Below are positions 52,146-60,226 of a DNA stretch of 64,000 bases, piece by piece. Numbering within the stretch: position 1 is the stretch's first letter; each line of letters begins with the position of its first letter. The stretch is from positions 3,472,001 to 3,536,000 of the forward strand of contig NZ_CP108508.1 in the NCBI RefSeq assembly GCF_035917275.1, written 5' to 3'. The notes beneath the pieces were generated by a model, which worked only from the letters and a program-made list of their open reading frames with translations, was not told the origin of the DNA and searched no databases. Origin of the DNA: Streptomyces sp. NBC_01237 (GTDB lineage Bacteria; Actinomycetota; Actinomycetes; Streptomycetales; Streptomycetaceae). A program made the translations under genes and the position numbers.

Positions 52146-52397
52146 TCAGGCTTCCCGGCTCCAGCCGTGCAGCGCCGCGTCGGACAGGACCCGGGAGAAC
52201 GCCAGCCGCACCGCGGCCTCGTCCGTCCCCCCGCCCAGCTCAACCCGCAGCACCACCCGGTCCTGGCCGACCGCCCCGGGCGAGCAGGTCCAGTGCGCCG
52301 GGAGCATGCCCAGCAGCCGTACGACGGTGGTCTCCCCGGTCGGGGCGGTACGGTCGCGGCGCACGACGGCCACATCGGTCCAGCCGGGCCGCGTCAC
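52146..52397 (-). CDS. Small hypothetical protein coupled to the amidohydrolase
   Basis: The gene encodes 83 residues from a GTG at 52397 that overlaps the amidohydrolase stop by four bases. The sequence (ETTVVRLLGMLPAHWTCSP ... DRVVLRVELGGGTDEAAVRLAFSRVLSDAALHGW) predicts an alternating beta-alpha small domain with one Cys. It has no signal or membrane segment. I do not recognise it. Coupling to the amidohydrolase suggests a shared task in RiPP maturation or self-protection. Confidence 0.55.
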   Translation of the reverse strand: MTRPGWTDVAVVRRDRTAPTGETTVVRLLGMLPAHWTCSPGAVGQDRVVLRVELGGGTDEAAVRLAFSRVLSDAALHGWSREA

Positions 52398-53653
52398 CGC
52401 GCCTCCCCGCCGCCGCCCGGCCCGGCTCCCAGCACCTGCCGGGCCGCCGACACCATCGCCCCGATCCCGGCGGGCAGGGCCGTGCGGACATCGGGGGCGA
52501 ACCCGGGCGCGTGGTTGGGCGGGACGGGTTCGCCCCCGGCGCGGGCCGTGCGCCACTGCCGGGCCCCGGTCACACCGAGCATCCAGTACGCGGCCGGCAC
52601 GCCCCCTTCCGCGAACCAGGGGAAGTCCTCCGTGGCGGTGGTGGTCCCGAAGTCCAGGACCCGGTCCGGTCCCAGCAGGCTCTCGTGGGTCCCGCGCACG
52701 GTGGCCGTCAGCACCGGATCGGGGACGAGCACGGGCGAGCGCGCGGTCACCGTGACGTCCGGTTCCCGGGGACAGCCCGACGCCACGCACTCGGCCCGGA
52801 CGATGCGTTCGGCGGCGGCCGTCATCCGGTCGAGCACGGGGCCGGAGAACGCCCGCATGCACAGCGACAGTTCGGCCGTGTCCGGGATGATGTTGCCCCG
52901 CTCCCCCGCCCGCATCGAGCCGACGGTCAGCACGGCCTGTTCGGCCGGGGAGGTCTCCCGGGCGACGACGGACTGGAGCCGCAGCACGATCGCGGCGGCC
53001 GTCAGGACCGGGTCGACGGCGAGGTGCGGGGTGGCCGCGTGACCGCCCCGGCCGTGCACGGTGACATCGACGCTGACGCTTCCCGCCATCAGGGGGGCGG
53101 GGCCGGGGGCCGGGTGGCCCAGCGTGCCCGCCGGGAGCGGTGCGGCGTGCTGGGCGAGGACCGCGTCCGGGGTGCCGAAACGCTCGTACAGGCCGTCGTC
53201 CAGCATGGCCCGCGCCCCGGTCAGGGTCTCCTCGGCGGGCTGGCCCACCACGAGGACCGTGCCGCGCCAGGCGGTCCGGGCGGCGGCGAGTTCGGCCACC
53301 GCACCGGCCACCGCCGCCATGTGCAGATCGTGGCCGCAGGCGTGCATGACCCCGGGGACGGTGCTCGCGTACGCCAGGCCGGTGCGCTCGGTCACGGGCA
53401 GCGCGTCGAGCTCGGTGCGGAGCATCACAGTGGGCCCCGGCCCGTTGCGCAGGACGCCGACGAGACCGTGGCCGCCGCCCACGGAACGGGTGACCGTGCA
53501 GCCGTGTTCCGTCAGCCGGTCCGCGAGGCGGCCGGCCGTGCGGTGCTCGGCTCCGGAGAGTTCGGGGTGGGCGTGCAGGTCGAGGTAGAGCTCGACCGCG
53601 GAGCGCAGCACCGCGTGCTGCACCGGGCGCCGCACCGGCAGGGGTGTGGACAT
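52394..53653 (-). CDS. M20D-type amidohydrolase (hippurate hydrolase-like)
   Basis: This 419-residue di-metal enzyme cleaves amide bonds of N-acyl or aminoacyl substrates. The N-terminal part has LHAHPELSGAEHRTA, TVMLRTELDALPV and VMHACGHDLHMAAVAG (metal-binding Cys-x-His). Further along are VVGQPAEE, the lid/dimer domain (GGHAATPHLAVDPVLTA), and a late EDFPWFAE metal ligand. It starts at the ATG 53653 and is divergent from the RiPP precursor. It could trim or protect a peptide product or be a metabolic gene at the cluster's edge. The shared promoter region favours membership in the cluster. Confidence 0.85.
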   Translation of the reverse strand: MSTPLPVRRPVQHAVLRSAVELYLDLHAHPELSGAEHRTAGRLADRLTEHGCTVTRSVGGGHGLVGVLRNGPGPTVMLRTELDALPVTERTGLAYASTVPGVMHACGHDLHMAAVAGAVAELAAARTAWRGTVLVVGQPAEETLTGARAMLDDGLYERFGTPDAVLAQHAAPLPAGTLGHPAPGPAPLMAGSVSVDVTVHGRGGHAATPHLAVDPVLTAAAIVLRLQSVVARETSPAEQAVLTVGSMRAGERGNIIPDTAELSLCMRAFSGPVLDRMTAAAERIVRAECVASGCPREPDVTVTARSPVLVPDPVLTATVRGTHESLLGPDRVLDFGTTTATEDFPWFAEGGVPAAYWMLGVTGARQWRTARAGGEPVPPNHAPGFAPDVRTALPAGIGAMVSAARQVLGAGPGGGGEAR

Positions 53654-53737
53654 GGAGTCGGTCCTCTCTCCTTCGGACGTGCGAGCGGTACGCGCCGTAC
53701 GAGCCTGCGCCGACCGTCCTTCAGCACCTCGGCGTTC

Positions 53738-53822
53738 CGCTGTCACCGGATGCCAGCGGGGTGACAGCGAAAGCCGGGCCGATCTGACAGCGGCTGCCCC
53801 TGCAATGGACCCACCGCAGGGG
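53738..53822. promoter_or_regulatory. Inverted-repeat operator candidate and leader hairpin before the RiPP precursor
   Basis: CGCTGTCACC (53738-53747) and GGTGACAGCG (53760-53769) are exact inverted arms with a 12-base spacer. A third half-site, CTGACAGCGG, lies at 53784. They sit in the divergent promoter of the amidohydrolase and the precursor. A hairpin (CCCCTGC/GCAGGGG, 53797-53822) lies in the precursor leader. Confidence 0.55.
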
Positions 53823-53871
53823 AACAGTGCCGGATCGGCCGGCCGGTCCCCGTGACCCCAGGGAGAACACC

Positions 53872-54048
53872 ATGGCCCCGAAGACTGAGCTCGCGACCCT
53901 CGCCGACGAGATCCTGGAGCTGGAGTCGGAGACCTTCGAGATCTCGGACTACTCGGACGCGGTCGAGGTCGTCCTCGCCGGTTCGACGTCGTCCTCGTCG
54001 ACGTCCACCTGTTCCAGCACCACCAGCACCACCTCCTGCTGCGCCTGA
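53872..54048 (+). CDS. Ser/Thr/Cys-rich thiazole-type RiPP precursor peptide
   Basis: This 58-residue precursor has a leader (residues 1 to about 37) rich in Glu, Leu and Asp, with LADEILELESETFEISDYSDA. This matches leaders recognised in thiopeptide and azole-peptide systems. From residue 38 the core has 21 residues: 10 Ser, 7 Thr, 3 Cys (47, 56, 57) and a final Ala. Every core residue but one can therefore be cyclised to an azole or dehydrated. The ATG at 53872 has GGGAG upstream. The cut site may be after Gly37. The nearby cyclodehydratase, split dehydratase and nitroreductase fit this substrate. Confidence 0.85.
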   Translation: MAPKTELATLADEILELESETFEISDYSDAVEVVLAGSTSSSSTSTCSSTTSTTSCCA

Positions 54049-54081
54049 TCCCACACCGGGACCGGCGCCTGCGATGCCGTT

Positions 54082-54117
54082 CCGGCAGCCCCCTCCGTCG
54101 GCGGAGGGGGCTGCCGG
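54082..54117. terminator. Perfect 15-bp hairpin after the precursor
   Basis: CCGGCAGCCCCCTCC and its exact complement enclose a 6-base loop. It lies 33 bases after the precursor stop and 50 bases before the stop of the convergent biosynthetic operon, serving both. Confidence 0.85.
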
Positions 54118-54167
54118 TCGTGCGGAAGCGGGACCGGGAACAGGCGCGGAAACGGGAACGGGTGCCG

Positions 54168-56207
54168 TCACGGGAACGGGTGCGGGACGGCCTTGATCTC
54201 TTCCTCCGGCAGGTCGTCGGGGCGGCGGCCCGCCGCCCGCAGCGCGGTACGCAGCCGGGGCATGCGCAACGCCCGCTGCCTGGTCCAGCCGAAGTCCAGC
54301 GGCAGCAGCCCGGGGACGGTGGTGGAGACCGTGTGCAGGCCCATCCGGTGCTGCTCGGGCGTGGTCTGGTCGACGGCGATCACGTCGTACCCCGCCGCGG
54401 TCAGCCGGTCGCGCAGCAGCCGCAGGTCGTCCAGCAGGTCACCCGTGCGGGGCCGCAGCTCCTGCCAGTCGGCGAACGTCTCGTCCAGCGGGGCGACGGC
54501 GGTGGGCTCCAGATACTCGCGGGCGTGCCCGGTCATCGAGGGCAGACCGTAGAGCTGGGCGTGGTCCTTGAGATGCAGCACCTTGGTGAAGTCCCGCGCC
54601 ATCAGCTCCAGTTCGGGCAGGCGCTCGGCCACCTGGTAGGGCAGGTGCGGGATGTAGGTGAGGACTTCGGACAGGGCCGCCTCGACGGTGCCCTCCGGGT
54701 CGAAGCCGGCCGCCGCGCTGAACGAGAGGGTGCCGGTTCCGCCGTCCCGGCGCACCGCGAGCGCGGTGACGACCGGTACCGCCAGATCCATCCGCGTATC
54801 GAAGGCGTGCACGTCGTAGCCGTGCAGCGCGGCGCGGTCGAGCATGGAGCGGACGGCCGGGGAGCGGCAGGAGCCGAGGTCGATCTCCGCCAGCCGGGCG
54901 CGCCCGTACCAGGCCAGCAGGAAGGCGTCCCGCTCGACGAGTTCCAGGAGCCCGAAGAGGATGGCCTCCTCCAGACTTCCGCCGGTGGCACAGCCGTTGG
55001 AGCACTCGAAGACGAAGTTGTCGGCCTCGACCCCGGCGCTGTAGTGCGCGAGCCGGGAGGGCACGAGGACGGGGCGGTCGTCCCGCAGCGAGTGGCCCCA
55101 GACCCAGGGGATCGCCCGGTCCGGGTCGAACGGGCTGACCAGATGGTCCCGTGCGTAGGTCTCGGGGGCGTAGAAACCGCAGTCCGCCGGGTTCAGCGCC
55201 CGGTCCGCGAGGTTGGTGTAGGAGTCGACGACGGGTGAGGTGCCGCGTCTGCGGTGGGTGCCCGCGTACCGCTCCAGGCCCTCCAGGTAGGCGAGGGTGC
55301 GGCTGGTCGCGTACCGGTTGGCCTGGCCGCTCCAGGTGACGTCGTTGAGTCCGGCGTAACCGCGGACGAAGTGGGTTCCGGCGACCGGTGCGGTGGTGGT
55401 GGACGCCGGGTTGATCCAGGTGTCGGAGCCGAGCGCGCCGCAGACCGGGTTGGCGAGGGCGGCGGTCGGCAGCGGGTAGGAGTCGAGGGAGCGCAGCCGG
55501 TAGCCGTCCGGGTCGGGCTTGGGGGCGGGGGCCAGTTCCATCCGGGCGGCGGCCTCGGTGTCGGGCACCTCGTGCACACAGGCGGGGCAGAGCGGTTCGG
55601 GCAGCAGCGGGAAGGTGGCCGTCGCGAGGGTGCCGAGGTCGATCCGGGTGACCTGGGGCAGTGCGCGGTCCGCCGCGGTGGCTTCGGTGACGGCACGGTC
55701 GGCGTGCGGAGCGGCGAGGTGGGCGGTGGTGCGGTCGCCGGGCGGAACGGCACCGCGCGGGGCGCGGTCGGTGGTCAGGACGGCGCGGTACGTGGCCCAG
55801 ACGGCGTCCACCGCGTAGCCGGTGAGCACCGGCCAGTGGGTGGCGCCGTGCGGCTCGTGGCCGAGTTCGAGCGCCTCGCGCTCGGAGCGGCTGCGCAGCC
55901 GCTGCCAGCGCATGGCGAGGCACTGGCCGCAGGCGGTGGCGCCGGGCCCGCCGCCCCAGGGGCCGATCAGCACGGCGCGGGCGGTGAGCTGGACGTTCGC
56001 CGCGGGGCGGGTGGCGGCGTACGGGTCCGGGTGACCGAAGCCGAGGGTGTCGGCGGCGCCGAGCGGGACGACGCGCGGGGCGGGAAGCGCGGGCGGGCCG
56101 GACAGCGGTGCGGGCAACGCGGCGTGGCGCGCGGCCAGTTCGGACTGGAGGCGGGTGCGTGCCGCGTCGAGCGGGGTGGCCGCAGCGGCCACCGTCGTGG
56201 TCGTCAT
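54168..56207 (-). CDS. Fused E1-like/YcaO azoline-forming cyclodehydratase
   Basis: This 679-residue enzyme should convert core Cys (and perhaps Ser/Thr) to azolines with ATP. The N-terminal ~220 residues are a shortened ThiF/E1-like region that keeps two zinc-type knuckles (CGQC at 93-96 and CPAC at 207-210). The YcaO domain follows, with EGLERY at 309-314 and the hallmark ELVERDAFLLAWY from 422. The C-terminus ends Pro-His-Pro-Phe-Pro, the PxPxP motif of azoline-forming YcaO proteins. The N-terminal leader-binding winged helix is not obvious, so recognition may come from another protein. The start ATG overlaps the permease stop by four bases. Confidence 0.9.
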   Translation of the reverse strand: MTTTTVAAAATPLDAARTRLQSELAARHAALPAPLSGPPALPAPRVVPLGAADTLGFGHPDPYAATRPAANVQLTARAVLIGPWGGGPGATACGQCLAMRWQRLRSRSEREALELGHEPHGATHWPVLTGYAVDAVWATYRAVLTTDRAPRGAVPPGDRTTAHLAAPHADRAVTEATAADRALPQVTRIDLGTLATATFPLLPEPLCPACVHEVPDTEAAARMELAPAPKPDPDGYRLRSLDSYPLPTAALANPVCGALGSDTWINPASTTTAPVAGTHFVRGYAGLNDVTWSGQANRYATSRTLAYLEGLERYAGTHRRRGTSPVVDSYTNLADRALNPADCGFYAPETYARDHLVSPFDPDRAIPWVWGHSLRDDRPVLVPSRLAHYSAGVEADNFVFECSNGCATGGSLEEAILFGLLELVERDAFLLAWYGRARLAEIDLGSCRSPAVRSMLDRAALHGYDVHAFDTRMDLAVPVVTALAVRRDGGTGTLSFSAAAGFDPEGTVEAALSEVLTYIPHLPYQVAERLPELELMARDFTKVLHLKDHAQLYGLPSMTGHAREYLEPTAVAPLDETFADWQELRPRTGDLLDDLRLLRDRLTAAGYDVIAVDQTTPEQHRMGLHTVSTTVPGLLPLDFGWTRQRALRMPRLRTALRAAGRRPDDLPEEEIKAVPHPFP

Positions 56208-56959
56208 GACTTGTCGCTCCAGCGGAAGGTCTTCAGCGCGACCGCGCCGAGGACGAGCGCGAATCCGGCGAGCACCGCGCAGGCGACGCCGATGTCGGCG
56301 AGGGAGCCGCGGCCGGTGACGGCGCCGGAGATCCCGTCGTTGAGGTAGCGCAGCGGCAGGACCCTGGAGAGGCTCTGCATCCAGCCCGGCATGGCGTCCA
56401 GCGGGAAGAACGAGCCGGACAGGAAGGCCATCGGGATCATCAGGCAGTTGGCGACGGCGGCGACCGCCTCCGGTGTCCTGGCGTAGCTGCCGACGATGAC
56501 GCCCATCGCGAGGAACGCGGTGATGCCGAGCACCAGAACCGGCAGCGCGAGCGGCCAGCGGCCGTCCAGTTCGAGACCGAACGAGGGGAGCAGGGCCACG
56601 GCGACGAACAGCACGGCCTGTACGGCTCCGATACCGAGCGCCAGGACGTAACGGGAGGCGAGCACCGAGGAGACCGGGGTGGGGGTCATCCGGATGAGCC
56701 GCAGGATGTCGTCGCGGCGCCACTGCATGAGGGTGAAGCCGACGCCGAAGACGGCGGCGTTGCCGACGCCCCAGGACAGCACGCCGGGGGCGATGTAGTT
56801 GATGTAGGGCTTGCCGCTCTCCTCGACCGTCTGGCCGTGGAAGATCAGCCCGAAGACCACCAGGAAGATCAGCGGGAAGGCGAAGGTGAAGAAGAGGGTC
56901 GTCCGGTCACGCGTGCAGGCCCGGTATCCGGCCTGGCTCAGCGCGGCGTATGCGCTCAT
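56204..56959 (-). CDS. ABC-2 type transporter permease
   Basis: This 251-residue protein has six membrane helices in the ABC-2 pattern (FFTFAFPLIFLVVFGLIF, APGVLSWGVGNAAVFGVGFTLM, and four more), with the conserved LSGSFFPLDAMPGWMQSLSRVLPLRYLNDGI near residue 175-205. It exports the modified peptide or gives self-resistance with the ATPase encoded 51 bases upstream. Its stop overlaps the cyclodehydratase start. Confidence 0.9.
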   Translation of the reverse strand: MSAYAALSQAGYRACTRDRTTLFFTFAFPLIFLVVFGLIFHGQTVEESGKPYINYIAPGVLSWGVGNAAVFGVGFTLMQWRRDDILRLIRMTPTPVSSVLASRYVLALGIGAVQAVLFVAVALLPSFGLELDGRWPLALPVLVLGITAFLAMGVIVGSYARTPEAVAAVANCLMIPMAFLSGSFFPLDAMPGWMQSLSRVLPLRYLNDGISGAVTGRGSLADIGVACAVLAGFALVLGAVALKTFRWSDKS

Positions 56960-57010
56960 CGGGGGTGCTCCGTATCGCTCTGGGAGGTGGGAGGGGCGGC
57001 CGGGGCGGCT

Positions 57011-57982
57011 CTACGGCTGCGGGGCACCGGTCAGGGCCAGGTAGACGTCTTCGAGGCTCGCGGTGCGCGTCTGTACGCCCTGGAGTCCGGCGATCGCGTC
57101 GACGGCGGCCAGCACCCGGCCCGATTCGAGGGTCTCCAGCACGATCGAGTCGGCCTCCTCCTCCGCCCGGTCGACGCCGGGGATGGCCCGCGCCGCGGCG
57201 AGTGTGAGCCGGCCCGCCGGGACCAGCAGGCGGGTGGTGGGACTGCCCGCCGCGATCAGGCTGGCGGGGCTGTCGAGGGCGGCGACCTTCCCGTCGACCA
57301 TGATCGCGACGCGGTCGCAGAGCGCCTCCGCCTCATCGAGGTGGTGGGTGGTGTAGACGATGGTGCGGCCCGCGCCCTTGAGGTCGCGGAGCACCTGCCA
57401 CAGGGCGCGGCGGGCCTGCGGGTCGAGGGCGGCGGTCGGCTCGTCCAGGAAGATCAGTTCGGGGCCGTGGACCAGGGCGGAGGCGATGGCGAGCCGTTGG
57501 CGCTGGCCGCCGGAGAGGTCGTCCACCCGGGTGTCGCCCTGTTCGGTGAGCCCGACGGAGGCGAGTGCCCGTTCGGCCGCCGCCGCGTCGCAGCGGTACA
57601 GGGCCGCCATGGTGCACAGGTGCTCGCGGGCCGTCAGCCGGACGAAGAACGCCGATGCCTGGGTCTGCACACCGAGCCGGGGCAGCAGGGCGACATTGCG
57701 CGGCCAGGGGCTCGTGCCGAGGACGGTCACCGTTCCGGCGTCGGCCCTGCGCTGGCCCTCCATGATCTCGACGAGTGTCGTCTTGCCCGCGCCGTTGGGG
57801 CCGAGCAGACCGAAGAACTCCCCGCGTGCCACGGTGAAGGACACCCCGTCGACGGCCCGGGTGTCGCCGTACCTCTTGTGTACGCCGTCCAGGGCGACGG
57901 CCGGGGTGACCGGGGCGTCGGGAGCGGGGGCGGCCGGGGCGTCGGGGAAATCCTTCGGGGGGCGGGGGGCGGTGGCGCTCAT
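57011..57982 (-). CDS. ABC transporter ATP-binding protein (DrrA type)
   Basis: This 323-residue ATPase has Walker A GPNGAGKTT, the signature LSGGQRQRLAIASAL, Walker B LIFLDEPTAALD, and the H-loop YTTHHLDEAEAL. An extra C-terminal domain of about 80 residues (TLAAARAIPGVDRAEEEADSIVLETLESGRVLAAV) is typical of DrrA-like antibiotic exporters. The N-terminus has a Pro/Ala-rich stretch of about 25 residues. It powers the ABC-2 permease downstream. ATP-driven export is the probable means of releasing the RiPP product. Confidence 0.92.
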   Translation of the reverse strand: MSATAPRPPKDFPDAPAAPAPDAPVTPAVALDGVHKRYGDTRAVDGVSFTVARGEFFGLLGPNGAGKTTLVEIMEGQRRADAGTVTVLGTSPWPRNVALLPRLGVQTQASAFFVRLTAREHLCTMAALYRCDAAAAERALASVGLTEQGDTRVDDLSGGQRQRLAIASALVHGPELIFLDEPTAALDPQARRALWQVLRDLKGAGRTIVYTTHHLDEAEALCDRVAIMVDGKVAALDSPASLIAAGSPTTRLLVPAGRLTLAAARAIPGVDRAEEEADSIVLETLESGRVLAAVDAIAGLQGVQTRTASLEDVYLALTGAPQP

Positions 57983-58004
57983 GGAACTCTCCTTGGGGAA
58001 TGCG

Positions 58005-59141
58005 TCAGGCCGTCAGCAGGTGGTGGGCGGCCGCCGCGACCGCCGCGACGAGCGCGGCGAGGACGAGCAGCGAGCCGAGCCCGTAGGCGGTGTAGGCGAT
58101 CCGGGCCCGGCGCGGGTAGTCGGCCGCCGCCGGGTCACGGCGGGTGACGAGCCGCAGATACGTACCGGCCGAGGCGGCGAGCCCGGTCGCTCCGGCCAGC
58201 TGGCTCGCGATCTTGTAGCCGTCCAGCGGCGGGAAGGGCACGAGCATCGCGAACGCCTGGACGCTGCCGAGCAGCAGCAGGCCGGCCAGCGCGTCGTGCG
58301 TGGCGTCGTCGAGCGGGGCGAACAGCCACAGGGCACAGAAGGGCAGCAGGAAGACCAGGTTCATCACCGCGCCCGCGACCGCCGTGCCGATCCTCCGCCA
58401 ACGGCTGCCCAGGTAGAGATAGTTGTCCACCGTGCAGTACATGATGACGACGGGCAGCCGCCAGCGCAGCCCGATCTCGGCGACGCGGCCCCCGTAGTGC
58501 CGGGCGACGACCCCGTGCGCCAGCTCGTGCAGGGCCGTGCTCAGCCAGAGCAGGGTGGCGGCTCCGGTCAGCAGCACCGGGTTGGTGAACAGCTCCCGTA
58601 CGGCGATGAGCAGTTCACCGATCCGCCGGGCGAGGACCACCTCCATGGCCACGACGAGGGCCAGCAGCGGTATCAGCAGGCCCGGAGCGAGAAGGAAGCC
58701 GACCGCCCGGTGCAGGCGGGCGGTGGTGGCGTCCGCGTCGGCGACCAGCCGGACGCTCCCGCGCAGAATTCCCCGTGCGGGCTGCGCACCGGACGCAGGA
58801 GCGGGGCCGGACGTGGCACCTTCGGCCGAAGCCGGCGCGGGCGCGGGCGATCCGGCGAGCAGACCGCGGGTGCCCAGCATCCGCAGGATCTGCTGCCAGT
58901 TGGCGTCCGCCAGCCTGCGCCCGTACTCCGCCGCGTACTCCTCCCCGATCTCCTTCAGGCTGCGCTCCCCGTCCATCCGGGCGATCAGGAAGTGCTCCTT
59001 GACGCCGACCTTGAAGGAGGTGCCGTTGTCCGTGTCCTTGATCAGGTGCACGGTCGCGGAGCCGTACAGCAGCGCGTCGCTGAGCAGCACCCGGGGCCGG
59101 AGCGCGGGGCGGTAGTCGGCCAGGGCCCCGGGGGCGTTCAC
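58005..59141 (-). CDS. PqqD-like domain fused to M50 metalloprotease
   Basis: In this 378-residue protein, residues about 14 to 96 form a PqqD-like winged helix (FLIARMDGERSLKEIGEEYAAEYG ... QQILRMLGTRGLL), the RiPP recognition element that grips leader peptides. After a Pro/Ala linker come at least five membrane helices with the site-2-protease motif HELAH at 205-209 and PPLDGYK (Asp 307). A leader-binding domain fused to an intramembrane zinc protease suggests it removes the leader at the membrane before export. GTG start at 59141 overlaps the preceding stop by four bases. Confidence 0.85.
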   Translation of the reverse strand: MNAPGALADYRPALRPRVLLSDALLYGSATVHLIKDTDNGTSFKVGVKEHFLIARMDGERSLKEIGEEYAAEYGRRLADANWQQILRMLGTRGLLAGSPAPAPASAEGATSGPAPASGAQPARGILRGSVRLVADADATTARLHRAVGFLLAPGLLIPLLALVVAMEVVLARRIGELLIAVRELFTNPVLLTGAATLLWLSTALHELAHGVVARHYGGRVAEIGLRWRLPVVIMYCTVDNYLYLGSRWRRIGTAVAGAVMNLVFLLPFCALWLFAPLDDATHDALAGLLLLGSVQAFAMLVPFPPLDGYKIASQLAGATGLAASAGTYLRLVTRRDPAAADYPRRARIAYTAYGLGSLLVLAALVAAVAAAAHHLLTA

Positions 59142-60226
59142 CCGGTCTCCCGCAGGGCGCGGCCCAGCACATGGCTGAGGTAGGCCTCGTCCCTGATGGT
59201 GACGTGGAGACGGTTGTTGGTCATATGCATGTACGGGGACAGGAGCAGCGGCAGCGAGGCGGCCGGATCGGTGACCAGCTCGTCGCGCTCACCGTCCCAG
59301 GACCGGAAGACCAGGTCGCCGTCGGCGGTCAGCTTCCGGGCCCGGTCGCGCAGTTCGGCGCAGTGCTCGGCCCAGCCGCCCAGGAAACCGGGCAGGGCCG
59401 CCGGGCCGCGGTCCTCCTCCCGGACGGCCCCGGCGGTGGCGTCCATGATCCGCTCGAAGCGCGCGGTGAGCCCGGCGGCCATCGCCGCGTAGTTGCGGTC
59501 GTACTCCTCGGTGCCGATGAAGCCGGTTCCGGGGAAGGCCCGGTGCCAGAACTCGTAGTAGCTGTCCAGGTAGTCCGCCAGTTCCGCGCGGTCCGGGAGG
59601 AAGGTCGCCGACATCACCATCATCAGCTGGGCGGACGTGCCCAGCAGCACGGTGCGCAGGTGGAGGTTCTTGGAGCGGAAGGCGTCGATGACCAGGTCGC
59701 TGGAGTGCCGGAAGTGCCATTCGGCCAGCTCGATCCCGGCCGGACCGCCGTACTTCCCGTACTCCGGCTCGTACGGCTGCGCATGGCGCGAGTTGTTGGG
59801 GCGCAGGTTCATCCGGCCCTGGTCGTCCATGTAGTGGCCGCGCTCGCTGCCGGGGAACTCGATCTCGAAGAGCGTGTTGTAGAAGTCGTTGAGGAAGCCG
59901 GAGTCCACCTCGTACAGCGCGGGCCGCTCGGCCAGGAAGGCGTCCACGGCCTGTTCGGCGCGGCGCGTCACCTCCGCGCCGGCGGCTGGTGAGGAGGGCC
60001 TGAGCCGCAGGCGTACGTGCGGCCCCTCCAGCCAGTAGTTGATGAAGAAGTACCCCGCGAGGAGGCCGTCCGCCTCCAGTTCGTCGATCAGCGGGCGGAC
60101 GCAGTGCAGGAGCAGGGGGCGCGGGTTGGCCGCGTAGAAGATGTGCATGGCCTGCCAGGGGCCGGGGGACGTGTCGGCGGTCTGCGGGGACGGGGTCGCG
60201 GGCGTCGCGGCGGTGGGGACGTTCAT
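59138..60226 (-). CDS. LanB-type elimination-domain protein (SpaB_C family)
   Basis: This 362-residue protein matches the glutamate-elimination half of split LanB dehydratases: WQAMHIFYAANPRPLLLHCVRPLIDEL at the start, the fold segment EGPHVRLRLRP, and PYEPEYGKYGGPAGIELAEWHFRHSSDLV in the middle. Near the end it has SPYMHMTNNRLHVTIRDEAYLSHVL. It would remove tRNA-derived glutamate from activated Ser/Thr to leave dehydroalanine or dehydrobutyrine. The same fold also makes thiopeptide pyridines, but position directly after the glutamylation gene and the conserved segments favour elimination. ATGA overlap joins it to the upstream gene. Confidence 0.87.
   Translation of the reverse strand: MNVPTAATPATPSPQTADTSPGPWQAMHIFYAANPRPLLLHCVRPLIDELEADGLLAGYFFINYWLEGPHVRLRLRPSSPAAGAEVTRRAEQAVDAFLAERPALYEVDSGFLNDFYNTLFEIEFPGSERGHYMDDQGRMNLRPNNSRHAQPYEPEYGKYGGPAGIELAEWHFRHSSDLVIDAFRSKNLHLRTVLLGTSAQLMMVMSATFLPDRAELADYLDSYYEFWHRAFPGTGFIGTEEYDRNYAAMAAGLTARFERIMDATAGAVREEDRGPAALPGFLGGWAEHCAELRDRARKLTADGDLVFRSWDGERDELVTDPAASLPLLLSPYMHMTNNRLHVTIRDEAYLSHVLGRALRETG

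Noticed and set aside
59138..60226. Thiopeptide pyridine synthase
   Set aside because: The conserved segments and its position after the glutamylation gene fit the elimination domain better; the two share a fold, so this is not fully excluded.
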